Notes under the pieces: model-generated | What the model was told of the DNA's origin: nothing | Database searches by the model: none | The model's input: only the letters and a program-made list of their open reading frames with translations | Made by a program: the position numbers and the translations under genes | Part shown: one piece after another, positions 1-5,835 of the stretch | How positions within the stretch are numbered: position 1 is the first letter of the stretch | Layout: every line of letters begins with the position of its first letter | From: Chlorobiota bacterium | GTDB lineage: Bacteria; Bacteroidota; Bacteroidia; Bacteroidales; B39-G9 | Reading direction: 5' to 3' | Length of the DNA: 7,606 nt | NCBI GenBank assembly: GCA_030632095.1 | Contig: DAOVJU010000158.1 | Span: 1-7,606, forward strand

Positions 1-1216
1 AAAAATGCTCTGAAAAATGCTGTACATCGCCTGTTTCTCTATTATATAAATTTAATCCTCTACCCCAGTTCCCAATCCATATCATATTGTTATTGTCTTT
101 ATAAATTGAAGCGATACCATTATCTAAGAGATCGATAGAACTAATATTTGATGATTTACTATATAGCTTAAATTTCTTATCTTTCAGATCGATACTATAT
201 ACTCCATTTATGGTTCCTATCCATAATACATTTGATTTATTCATATATAGCGATTCTACGAAGTCACGAACAAAAAAATCCTGAATATTATCTCCTTTAC
301 CAAAAACTTTAGAACTGGAAGGAGCATTTTTATCTTCATGAATAACTATTTTATTTAGCCCTCCTGCACCTGTGCTAACCCAGATATCACCCATATGATC
401 TACAGTTATTGAACATATATAATTATTTTCTCCATCCTGCAGATAAAATCTTTGGATTTCTTTGGTTTTTATATCATAAAAATTCAACCCGCTACATGTT
501 CCTATCCAGATATTTCCCAGTTTATCTTTACATAAGGCTGTAATATTTTTACTAAAAATTGTGTTAAGATCGTTCTTATTATATGTGAAATCCGTGAAAT
601 TCTTTGTTTCCTGATTAAAACAACTTAATCCGTTACCTGAGGCAATCCACAATAAGCCTTCATTATCTTCTATTATCGGCTGGCACATATCTCCCACTGT
701 ACTGTAAGCAGGTTTGGAATTAACATGATGTATAAATTTCCCGGTGTTTGGATTTAGTATATTAATAGCAGGGAGGGTATTTGCAACAATATTACCTTCT
801 TTTGTTATAGTAACACCATGTACATTATTGCCATAAATAGAATGCTTATCCAGGTCATCATGTATGTATCGGGTGAAACAATTTGTTTTCTTATCATATT
901 TATTTAATCCATACCTGGTACCAATCCATATATTACCTGCATTATCTTCCGTAATTGAATATATCCAACTGTTGAGAATTGACATGGTATCAGTCGGATC
1001 ATGAAAATATTTTTTAAAGTTATAGCCATTGAATTTGTTTAAACCATTTTGTGTACCAAACCATATAAAACCTTCGGAATCCTGAAAGATGCAATTAATA
1101 ACATTGTGGGATAAGCCATCGTTAACAGAATAATAATTCAAAGCTGTGGTTTGCCCATTACTTATTATATATAAGTTGGTTATAACCAGGATAAGATTAA
1201 GTACTTTTTTTAACAT
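1..1216 (-). CDS. Two-component regulator propeller protein, N-terminal part (3' end outside window)
   Basis: The frame is open from an ATG at 1216 to the window edge, giving 405 residues. Residues 1-22 look like a signal peptide: MLKK, a hydrophobic stretch, then cleavage near SNGQ-T. The rest is a beta-propeller of Reg_prop-type blades with the recurring IW(I/F)GT..GLN pattern, near residues 51, 96, 190, 236, 278, 331 and 379. A degenerate blade near 142 lacks the tryptophan. Blade spacing is about 45-53 residues. In Bacteroidota such domains form the periplasmic sensor of hybrid two-component systems, or of shorter proteins with a Y_Y_Y domain, histidine kinase or DNA-binding domain. Those parts would lie beyond the left edge, so the output domain is unknown. 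The ATG at 1216 is chosen because it starts the signal peptide directly. The terminator at about 1500 separates it from the acyl-CoA dehydrogenase gene, so it is probably transcribed independently. The ligand cannot be inferred. Confidence 0.9.
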   Translation of the reverse strand, partial: MLKKVLNLILVITNLYIISNGQTTALNYYSVNDGLSHNVINCIFQDSEGFIWFGTQNGLNKFNGYNFKKYFHDPTDTMSILNSWIYSITEDNAGNIWIGTRYGLNKYDKKTNCFTRYIHDDLDKHSIYGNNVHGVTITKEGNIVANTLPAINILNPNTGKFIHHVNSKPAYSTVGDMCQPIIEDNEGLLWIASGNGLSCFNQETKNFTDFTYNKNDLNTIFSKNITALCKDKLGNIWIGTCSGLNFYDIKTKEIQRFYLQDGENNYICSITVDHMGDIWVSTGAGGLNKIVIHEDKNAPSSSKVFGKGDNIQDFFVRDFVESLYMNKSNVLWIGTINGVYSIDLKDKKFKLYSKSSNISSIDLLDNGIASIYKDNNNMIWIGNWGRGLNLYNRETGDVQHFSEHF

Positions 1217-1251
1217 AATAACCGTTTTATTATTAGTATAAATAAGTCTGT

Positions 1252-1308
1252 TTGCTTCTATTAATTATATGTTCAGTTTATTGAGGTTCCGATATAATTA
1301 ATAAGCAA
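1252..1308 (-). repeat. Long inverted repeat (hairpin) upstream of the propeller gene
   Basis: TATTAATTATAT at 1259-1270 is perfectly complementary to ATATAATTAATA at 1292-1303. After a 2-nt bulge (1257-1258) the stem continues with TTGCT (1252-1256) pairing with AGCAA (1304-1308). The loop is 21 nt. The structure ends about 36 nt before the propeller gene's ATG, so it could be a 5' leader hairpin or an operator. The arms are almost pure A/T, so chance cannot be excluded, but a 12-bp perfect arm extended by a mixed-base arm is notable. Confidence 0.5.
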
Positions 1309-1496
1309 TTACATTCAACCTCATGAAGTTATAGCAATATTCAGGCAAATCATGCCATTGAGTTGATATACAGCTATATAATACAAATGACAAATATGTT
1401 AGTTCTTAATATCTGTTTTATTTTCGAACAGATAATGTCCGGTTTTGCAGGAAATTTGTTCGTATAATAATTTTATATCGAACTCAGGTTATTAAT

Positions 1497-1533
1497 AAAA
1501 AAGCCGATGCTCATCACACCGGCTCAATTTTTT
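1497..1533 (-). terminator. Rho-independent terminator of the etf operon
   Basis: Read on the minus strand, AGCCGGTG (1524-1517) pairs with CATCGGCT (1509-1502) through an 8-bp stem with one G-U pair and a 7-nt loop. It is followed by a run of six T (1502-1497, sharing the last stem base). It lies about 45 nt after the stop codon of the acyl-CoA dehydrogenase gene. A T run on the plus strand (1528-1533) makes the structure potentially bidirectional, but no plus-strand gene is seen upstream. This is the most GC-rich spot of the intergenic region. Confidence 0.85.
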
Positions 1534-1539
1534 CTATTA

Positions 1540-1574
1540 TGCTAATCTTAAATCATAAATCTTAATTCTTAATT
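1540..1574. repeat. Degenerate 7-bp tandem repeat overlapping the dehydrogenase stop codon
   Basis: Five consecutive heptads can be read on the plus strand: tgctaat, cttaaat, cataaat, cttaatt, cttaatt. The last two are identical. The final unit runs through the TAA stop (1571-1569) and the last asparagine codon of the acyl-CoA dehydrogenase. A different heptad tract with the same period lies between etfB and etfA. The units are short and AT-rich, so confidence in a true repeat family is moderate. Confidence 0.45.
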
Positions 1575-3281
1575 CAGTTCCCTTTTATACATTCCCATTT
1601 CTTTTAGATTGATATTGTTAATGAAATCTACTTTTTCTTTATTTTCAGCATGCCCCATTTTAATAAACAATTCAGCAGCATTTTTGTAGCTTTCATCTCG
1701 CATGGTATCTGCTAATAATAAATGACCCATAATGATATTACCAGCCATTTCAACTAATCTTCGTGCATGAAAATCGAGGTATTCAGTATCGCCTACATTA
1801 GTGACTTTATTTACTGCTGCTTCATATTCATCAGCCATTCTGAACAAAGTATGCTGTAAGAACTCAAGTTCTGGTTTTACTTTATTTGCTTCGTAATCGC
1901 GCATTCTGTTTAAATAAGCACCAGTACTAATTCCTCTTATGGCTGCAACAACCTGGAGTTGTGAAGTACCTTCATAAATAGTTGTAATACGTGCATCACG
2001 ATAGATTCTTTCAATCGGGAAATCCTTCATGAAACCTGTTCCACCATGTATTTGAAGTGAATCATATGCAATTTGATTTGAATATTCGCTGGCTATTAAT
2101 TTTAGCATAGGAGTAAATATATCAGCTAAACGTTGATATTTTTTTTGCTCTTGCTTTTCTTCTTTTTCAAGTTTTCGTTCATCAGAAATCTCATTATAGA
2201 GCTTGTAAATATCAATAAATCTGGCAGTTTCGTATAGTAATGATCGTTCTGCTTTAAGCATTACTTCCATTTTAGTTAGCATTTCATAAACTGCAGGAAA
2301 CTGGATAATTGCTTTCCCGAATTGAGTTCTTTCCTGTGCATATTTTAATGCTTCACGGTATGCAGCTTCCGAGATTCCTACTGATTGCCCTCCAACACCT
2401 AATCTGGCAGCATTCATTAAGGTCATCACGTATTTTATTAAACCTAATCTTCTGTCGCCAACTATTTTTGCAGGTGCATTTTTAAATACCAATTCACATG
2501 TAGGAGATCCTTTAATTCCAAGTTTGTTTTCAATTCTACGAATGGTCATAGCATTTTCAGCCCTGTCGTAAACAAACAATGATAATCCTCTGCCGTCCAT
2601 TGAGCCTTCTTCAGTGCGTGCTAACACTAATGAAATATCTGCATCACCATTAGTTATAAAACGTTTAACACCATTTAGATACCAAATATTATTTTTCTCG
2701 TCGTATGTAGCTTTTAACTGAACCACTTGCAAATCCGATCCTGCATCCGGTTCAGTTAAAGTCATAGCAGCAGTAGCTCCTTCAGCAAACCTGGGGAGGA
2801 ACTCTTTTTTAATCTCATCTGATCCAAATTCATGTAAAGTTTCGCTACAATCCTGCAATCCCCATATATTGGCAAATCCGGCATCAGCTCTGGAAATCAT
2901 CTCACCTGCTACTATATATGGAATTATCGGGAAATTAAGACCATTATATTTTCTTGGTAATGTCATTCCAATTAATCCAGCCTTAACAAGAGCATCATAG
3001 TCTTCTTGAGTTCCTTTAGCATAAATTACTTCATTATCTTTAAGATGAGCGCCTTCCTGATCAACAGATTCAGCATTTGGTTCAATGATGTTTTCACATA
3101 TTTCTCCAACAATTTCTATTACTTTTTTGTATGAATCCATTGCATCTTCAAAGTCTAATGGAGCATAATCGTATTTTTCTTTATCTGCAAAATTCCTTTC
3201 TTTCAGATTAACTATTTTCTCCATTAAAGGATGCGAAAGGTGGAACTTTAAATCTTTGTTATCTGTATAAAAATTTGCCAT
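1569..3281 (-). CDS. Acyl-CoA dehydrogenase, long form with C-terminal extension
   Basis: This 570-aa flavoenzyme should oxidise an acyl-CoA to trans-2-enoyl-CoA and pass electrons to ETF. Family motifs are in order: MTLTEPDAGSD (173-183, FAD and substrate binding), RTQFGK (318-323), QIHGGTGF (410-417, FAD contact at the dimer interface) and IYEGTSQLQ (435-443). E437 aligns with the catalytic glutamate of medium-chain acyl-CoA dehydrogenase. It is much longer than the roughly 380-aa butyryl-CoA dehydrogenase type. It has an N-terminal extension of about 45 residues, a charged insertion (about 365-385, rich in E and K) and about 120 residues after the catalytic core, as in FadE-like long forms. 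It is the last gene of the minus-strand operon, 59 bp after etfA, and is followed by a terminator. Chain-length preference cannot be read from the sequence. The start is the first ATG in frame and fits the family N-terminus. Confidence 0.95.
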   Translation of the reverse strand: MANFYTDNKDLKFHLSHPLMEKIVNLKERNFADKEKYDYAPLDFEDAMDSYKKVIEIVGEICENIIEPNAESVDQEGAHLKDNEVIYAKGTQEDYDALVKAGLIGMTLPRKYNGLNFPIIPYIVAGEMISRADAGFANIWGLQDCSETLHEFGSDEIKKEFLPRFAEGATAAMTLTEPDAGSDLQVVQLKATYDEKNNIWYLNGVKRFITNGDADISLVLARTEEGSMDGRGLSLFVYDRAENAMTIRRIENKLGIKGSPTCELVFKNAPAKIVGDRRLGLIKYVMTLMNAARLGVGGQSVGISEAAYREALKYAQERTQFGKAIIQFPAVYEMLTKMEVMLKAERSLLYETARFIDIYKLYNEISDERKLEKEEKQEQKKYQRLADIFTPMLKLIASEYSNQIAYDSLQIHGGTGFMKDFPIERIYRDARITTIYEGTSQLQVVAAIRGISTGAYLNRMRDYEANKVKPELEFLQHTLFRMADEYEAAVNKVTNVGDTEYLDFHARRLVEMAGNIIMGHLLLADTMRDESYKNAAELFIKMGHAENKEKVDFINNINLKEMGMYKRELN

Positions 3282-3340
3282 AGCTTTAATTATTCAATTA
3301 TTTAGTTTGTTTATTGAAATTTGGAGTTTTCTTATTGTCA

Positions 3341-4360
3341 CTATTTAGAATTTTTCTTGTAATATTTAATCATTTTAGGTATAACATGAGCTACATCACC
3401 TTCAATAACATAATCTGCAATTGCATTAATTGGCGCAATAGGATCTGTGTTAATTGAAATAATCATTGCTGATTCATCCATCCCTGCTCTATGTTGCACG
3501 GCACCTGAAATTCCACACGCAATATATAGCTTAGGACGTACAGTAATACCTGTTTGACCAATTTGACGTTCATGTTCAATATAATTTGCATCAACAGCTG
3601 CTCTTGATCCACCTACCTCACCTCCAATAACATCAGCTAATTCATATAATAATTTAAAATTTTCTGCAGAACCAACTCCATAACCACCTGCTACTATTAT
3701 CTGGGCTCCTTTTATATTTATTTTCTTGGCTTCAATATGCCTTTCAATAATTTTTACAACGAAATTTTCTTTGTTTACATATTTTTCTACATCCAGCTTA
3801 TTTATTTTTCCTTTATATTTTGCATCGTGAATTTCTTTTTTCATTACACCTTCACGCACTGTTGCCATTTGTGGATGCATTTCAGGATTTATAATAGTTG
3901 CAATAATATTACCACCAAAAGCAGGACGGATTTGGTAAAGAAGGCCTTTGTATTCCTTGTTTGCTTTTTTATCAAAATGATCGCCTATAACCAAACTTGT
4001 ACAATCGGCTGTTAAGCCACAACGAAGTGCCGAGGCAATACGTGGAGCTATATCACGGCCAATAGAAGTGGCTCCAAAAAGTACTATTTGAGGTTTTTGC
4101 TCTTCAAAAAGTTTTGTTAATATAGAGGCATGTGGGAGTGTTTGATAAGGATATAATCTTTTTTCATCTGCAACATGTAATACATCAACTCCAAACGGAA
4201 AGACTTGTTTCTCAATATTTTGCAAATCGCTTCCTATTACAACTGCTTCTAGTTTACTATCAATTTCTTTAACTAATTTTTTACCTTTAGTAAGTAATTC
4301 CAGGCTAACATCAACAACCTGTCCTTCATCTATTTCGCAGTATACAAAAACGTTACTCAT
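3341..4360 (-). CDS. etfA: Electron transfer flavoprotein subunit alpha
   Basis: This 339-aa protein is the FAD-binding partner of EtfB and carries electrons from acyl-CoA dehydrogenases. The N-terminal half (about 1-190) is the nucleotide-binding-like domain, with FGATSIGRDIAPRIA (95-109) and RPAFGGNI (145-152). The C-terminal half is the FAD domain. It shows AGGYGVGS (224-231), GGSRAAVD (250-257) with the conserved arginine R253, IGQTG (267-271), and the EtfA signature starting LYIACGISGAVQH (278-290). The signature ends IISIN, with serine where alanine is usual. No ferredoxin domain is fused to it. The length is normal for the family. It lies 121 bp after etfB and 59 bp before the dehydrogenase, all on the same strand with no terminator between, so co-transcription is likely. 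The start is followed directly by the conserved first beta strand (NVFVYCE). Confidence 0.97.
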   Translation of the reverse strand: MSNVFVYCEIDEGQVVDVSLELLTKGKKLVKEIDSKLEAVVIGSDLQNIEKQVFPFGVDVLHVADEKRLYPYQTLPHASILTKLFEEQKPQIVLFGATSIGRDIAPRIASALRCGLTADCTSLVIGDHFDKKANKEYKGLLYQIRPAFGGNIIATIINPEMHPQMATVREGVMKKEIHDAKYKGKINKLDVEKYVNKENFVVKIIERHIEAKKINIKGAQIIVAGGYGVGSAENFKLLYELADVIGGEVGGSRAAVDANYIEHERQIGQTGITVRPKLYIACGISGAVQHRAGMDESAMIISINTDPIAPINAIADYVIEGDVAHVIPKMIKYYKKNSK

Positions 4361-4423
4361 TTGTATGTTTTTTATGTTGTTATTTTAAATTAATTATTTT
4401 GAGATTTGTACTACTAGCAATGA

Positions 4424-4458
4424 GTTCAAAGTTTCAAGTTTATAGTTCAAAGTTTCGA
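4424..4458. repeat. 7-bp tandem repeat between etfB and etfA
   Basis: Five consecutive heptads read gttcaaa, gtttcaa, gtttata, gttcaaa, gtttcga on the plus strand. Seen as a longer unit, agttcaaagtttcaag (4423-4438) recurs at 4444-4459 with one mismatch, at a spacing of 21 bp (three heptads). The tract lies in the 121-bp gap between the etfB stop and the etfA start, inside a presumed operon. I recall similar ...TTTGAAC... tracts from Bacteroidota intergenic regions, but have no comparison here. Confidence 0.6.
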
Positions 4459-4481
4459 GCACAAAAAATTATTATTTTAGA

Positions 4482-5357
4482 TTATCCAATGGTGTGATTT
4501 TCAATAAGTTCTTTCATCATACCTTCAATATCGCTGTTGGAACCTGTTAACATTTTAGCGTCCTTGGCTTGTAAAACAACATTTTCAATTGCTTTTACTT
4601 TGGTTGGTGAACCGGAAAGGCCAAGCCATTCTATATCTGCACCAATATCGTTTACACTTAATTCTTCAATATCAAGATAAGGTCTGTTTTGATAAAGTTG
4701 CTCATAATCAGTAGTAGTATCTTGCTTCTCAGTAACAGTTGATGCATGTTTATATTTCATAAGATACTTTGCATTTCTTGACCTACATGCAGGCGCAGAA
4801 CTATGAACTGTAATAACAACAGGACTTGGAGCTTTTACTATTTCAATACCACGTTCCAGCCTTCTTTTCACAATTACTTCCTTATCATTAACTTCCATGA
4901 TTTCTTCAGCATAGGTTACTTGAGGAATTCCTAATTTTTCGGCTGTCTGAGGCCCAACTTGTGCTGTATCACCATCAATTGCCTGCCTGCCCGATATGAT
5001 GATATCAAAAGGAGCTAATTTTTTAATTGCCAGTGCAAGCGCATAAGAAGTAGCAAGTGTATCAGAACCGGCAAATTTGCGATCGGTAAGCAAATATCCG
5101 TTATTAGCACCACGATAAAGGCCTTCACGAATAATTTCTGCAGCTCTTCCGGGGCCCATAGTTAATACTGTAACTGTGGTATTTGAATATTTATCTTTAA
5201 TACGTAGTGCTTGTTCTAATGCATTTAAATCCTCAGGATTAAAAATTGCAGGTAATACTGCTCTGTTAACTGTACCATCAGCTTTCATAGCATCCTTTCC
5301 TACATTTCGTGTATCAGGTACTTGCTTAGCTAACACAATTATTTTGAGATTTTTCAT
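4482..5357 (-). CDS. etfB: Electron transfer flavoprotein subunit beta, bifurcating-type motif
   Basis: This 291-aa protein pairs with EtfA. Conserved parts are LAKQVPDT (9-16), FNPEDLNALEQAL (39-51), VTVLTMGPG (62-70), AGSDTLATSYALA (96-108), GRQAIDGDTAQVGP (123-136) and GLSGSPTKV (246-254). In mitochondrial-type ETF the equivalent loop binds AMP and reads differently. The DGDTAQVGP version is known from electron-bifurcating ETFs such as that of Acidaminococcus fermentans, whose EtfB binds a second FAD that takes electrons from NADH. The assignment to the bifurcating group is therefore well motivated but inferred. The protein is about 20-30 residues longer than most EtfB, mainly through a hydrophilic insertion around 200-235. 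It is the first gene of the operon. The start at 5357 fits the family N-terminus (MKNLKIIVLAKQVPDT). A loose AAGGA sits about 10 nt upstream of the ATG, which may be chance because this phylum rarely uses Shine-Dalgarno sites. Confidence 0.96.
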   Translation of the reverse strand: MKNLKIIVLAKQVPDTRNVGKDAMKADGTVNRAVLPAIFNPEDLNALEQALRIKDKYSNTTVTVLTMGPGRAAEIIREGLYRGANNGYLLTDRKFAGSDTLATSYALALAIKKLAPFDIIISGRQAIDGDTAQVGPQTAEKLGIPQVTYAEEIMEVNDKEVIVKRRLERGIEIVKAPSPVVITVHSSAPACRSRNAKYLMKYKHASTVTEKQDTTTDYEQLYQNRPYLDIEELSVNDIGADIEWLGLSGSPTKVKAIENVVLQAKDAKMLTGSNSDIEGMMKELIENHTIG

Positions 5358-5452
5358 TTCTATATATCCTTATTTTGTGATTTATTTATTATAAGTGGTA
5401 TCTATAATAGATTTATGCATCTAACTAAATTGGTTTGTGCTTAATTAAATAG

Positions 5453-5591
5453 AGTCTGTCCATAAAGTCCGATTTCGTCGTTATGCTTGCTTTCAAAATG
5501 GTCATTTACAAAAGTAAACTTCCATTTTTCAGGCTTCGCAAGCCTAGAACTCGAACTTTCTGAACAAACTCTTGACTTTATAGACACGCAC
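5453..5591. mobile_element. MITE-like palindromic element with target duplication
   Basis: The ends form an imperfect inverted repeat: gtctgtccataaagtc (5454-5469) against the reverse complement of gactttatagacacgc (5574-5589), 13 of 16 positions matching, with the inner ATAAAGTC perfect. Both sides are flanked by the same 7 bp, taaatag (5446-5452 and 5592-5598), as expected of a transposition target duplication. Inside are two hairpins. One has arms aaaatgg/ccatttt (5495-5501, 5522-5528) and tttac/gtaaa (5505-5509, 5514-5518) with a 3-nt mismatch between them. The other is a perfect aggctt-cgc-aagcct (5531-5545). No transposase is encoded, so the element would depend on one elsewhere. It could instead be a non-mobile structured intergenic repeat. 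It is more GC-rich than the DNA around it. Confidence 0.6.
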
Positions 5592-5617
5592 TAAATAGCT
5601 TTAATTATAAAAGTGCG

Positions 5618-5625
5618 CAAATATA
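5618..5625 (-). promoter_or_regulatory. Promoter -7 element for the etfB-etfA-acyl-CoA dehydrogenase operon
   Basis: On the minus strand this reads TATATTTG followed by CGC, an exact match to the Bacteroidota housekeeping -7 consensus TAnnTTTG. No clear TTG/TTTG -33 element is found at the expected distance upstream, so the call rests on one half of the promoter. Transcription would start near 5610. No TAnnTTTG is found on the minus strand between here and the etfB start, which favours this site. Confidence 0.5.
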
Positions 5626-5719
5626 TACAAAATTATTTTTGTTTAAATATATAGTTATACACATATAATGTAAAGATTTGATAATCAGTAGAAAGCAATA
5701 ATTTATAATGAATATAAAT

Positions 5720-5734
5720 CGAAAATGATTTTCG
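5720..5734. promoter_or_regulatory. 15-bp palindrome, candidate operator
   Basis: CGAAAA and TTTTCG are perfect inverted 6-mers separated by TGA. The site lies about 47 bp upstream of the plus-strand -7 element and about 95 bp upstream of the minus-strand one. A dimeric regulator bound here could affect either gene. The 7-1-7 layout resembles a Fur-family box at 10 of 14 fixed positions, but A/T-rich palindromes of this size also occur by chance and no regulator gene is in the window. Confidence 0.35.
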
Positions 5735-5780
5735 TTAACGCAATGAGATTAATTCTTTAGGATTATTATTTTGGTTATTT

Positions 5781-5788
5781 TATCTTTG
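5781..5788 (+). promoter_or_regulatory. Promoter -7 element for the VLCAD-like acyl-CoA dehydrogenase gene
   Basis: TATCTTTG followed by CGC matches the Bacteroidota -7 consensus TAnnTTTG exactly. It lies 47 bp before the ATG at 5836, giving a leader of about 40 nt. The -33 element is weak: the best candidate is the TTTAGG at about 5756-5761. Confidence 0.55.
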
Positions 5789-5835
5789 CGCTTTAATTGT
5801 ACTTTTTGACTTTAATCTCTAAAATTATACATGAT

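Larger units (their letters stand above)
1217..1568. other. Intergenic region between propeller gene and acyl-CoA dehydrogenase gene
   Basis: No coding frame is convincing here. The region holds a long imperfect hairpin next to the propeller gene (1252-1308), a rho-independent terminator (1497-1533) and a degenerate 7-bp tandem repeat (1540-1574), each listed separately. I found no TAnnTTTG promoter core on the minus strand for the propeller gene. The middle part (about 1309-1496) is plain AT-rich sequence apart from a weak CGAACA (1425-1430) / TGTTCG (1457-1462) inverted pair. Confidence 0.7.
5358..5835. other. Divergent intergenic control region between etfB and the second acyl-CoA dehydrogenase
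   Basis: Nothing here looks coding. From left to right the region holds an AT-rich leader next to etfB (5358-5445), a 139-bp MITE-like element flanked by a 7-bp duplication (5446-5598), a minus-strand promoter core (5618-5625), AT-rich DNA, a 15-bp palindrome (5720-5734) and a plus-strand promoter core (5781-5788). If the minus promoter is right, the etf operon has a leader of about 250 nt that includes the whole element. Confidence 0.7.

Noticed and set aside
1425..1462. CGAACA / TGTTCG inverted pair
   Set aside because: The arms are only 6 bp with a 26-nt spacer and no clear relation to a promoter; this is compatible with chance.
3737..4015. Plus-strand open frame of 92 codons antisense to etfA
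   Set aside because: It lies wholly inside etfA in antisense. Its protein is rich in F, Y, I and C as expected from reading such DNA backwards, and it shows no known domain.
4423..4459. Possible CRISPR-like direct repeat pair
   Set aside because: There are only two copies of 16 bp with a 5-bp spacer, the internal period is 7 bp, and no cas gene is present. It is a simple tandem repeat.
5176..5394. Plus-strand open frame of 72 codons antisense to the start of etfB
   Set aside because: The overlapped etfB N-terminus is clearly conserved (KQVPDT and following), and the antisense product has no recognisable features.
5453..5591. Riboswitch or attenuator in the etfB leader
   Set aside because: The hairpins are better explained by the MITE-like element. 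No known riboswitch core was recognised, and no T-run follows the stems on the minus strand as an attenuator would need.
5831..5833. ATG five bases before the chosen start of the plus-strand dehydrogenase
   Set aside because: It is in a different frame and reaches a stop after seven codons. It is too short to call a leader peptide with any support.
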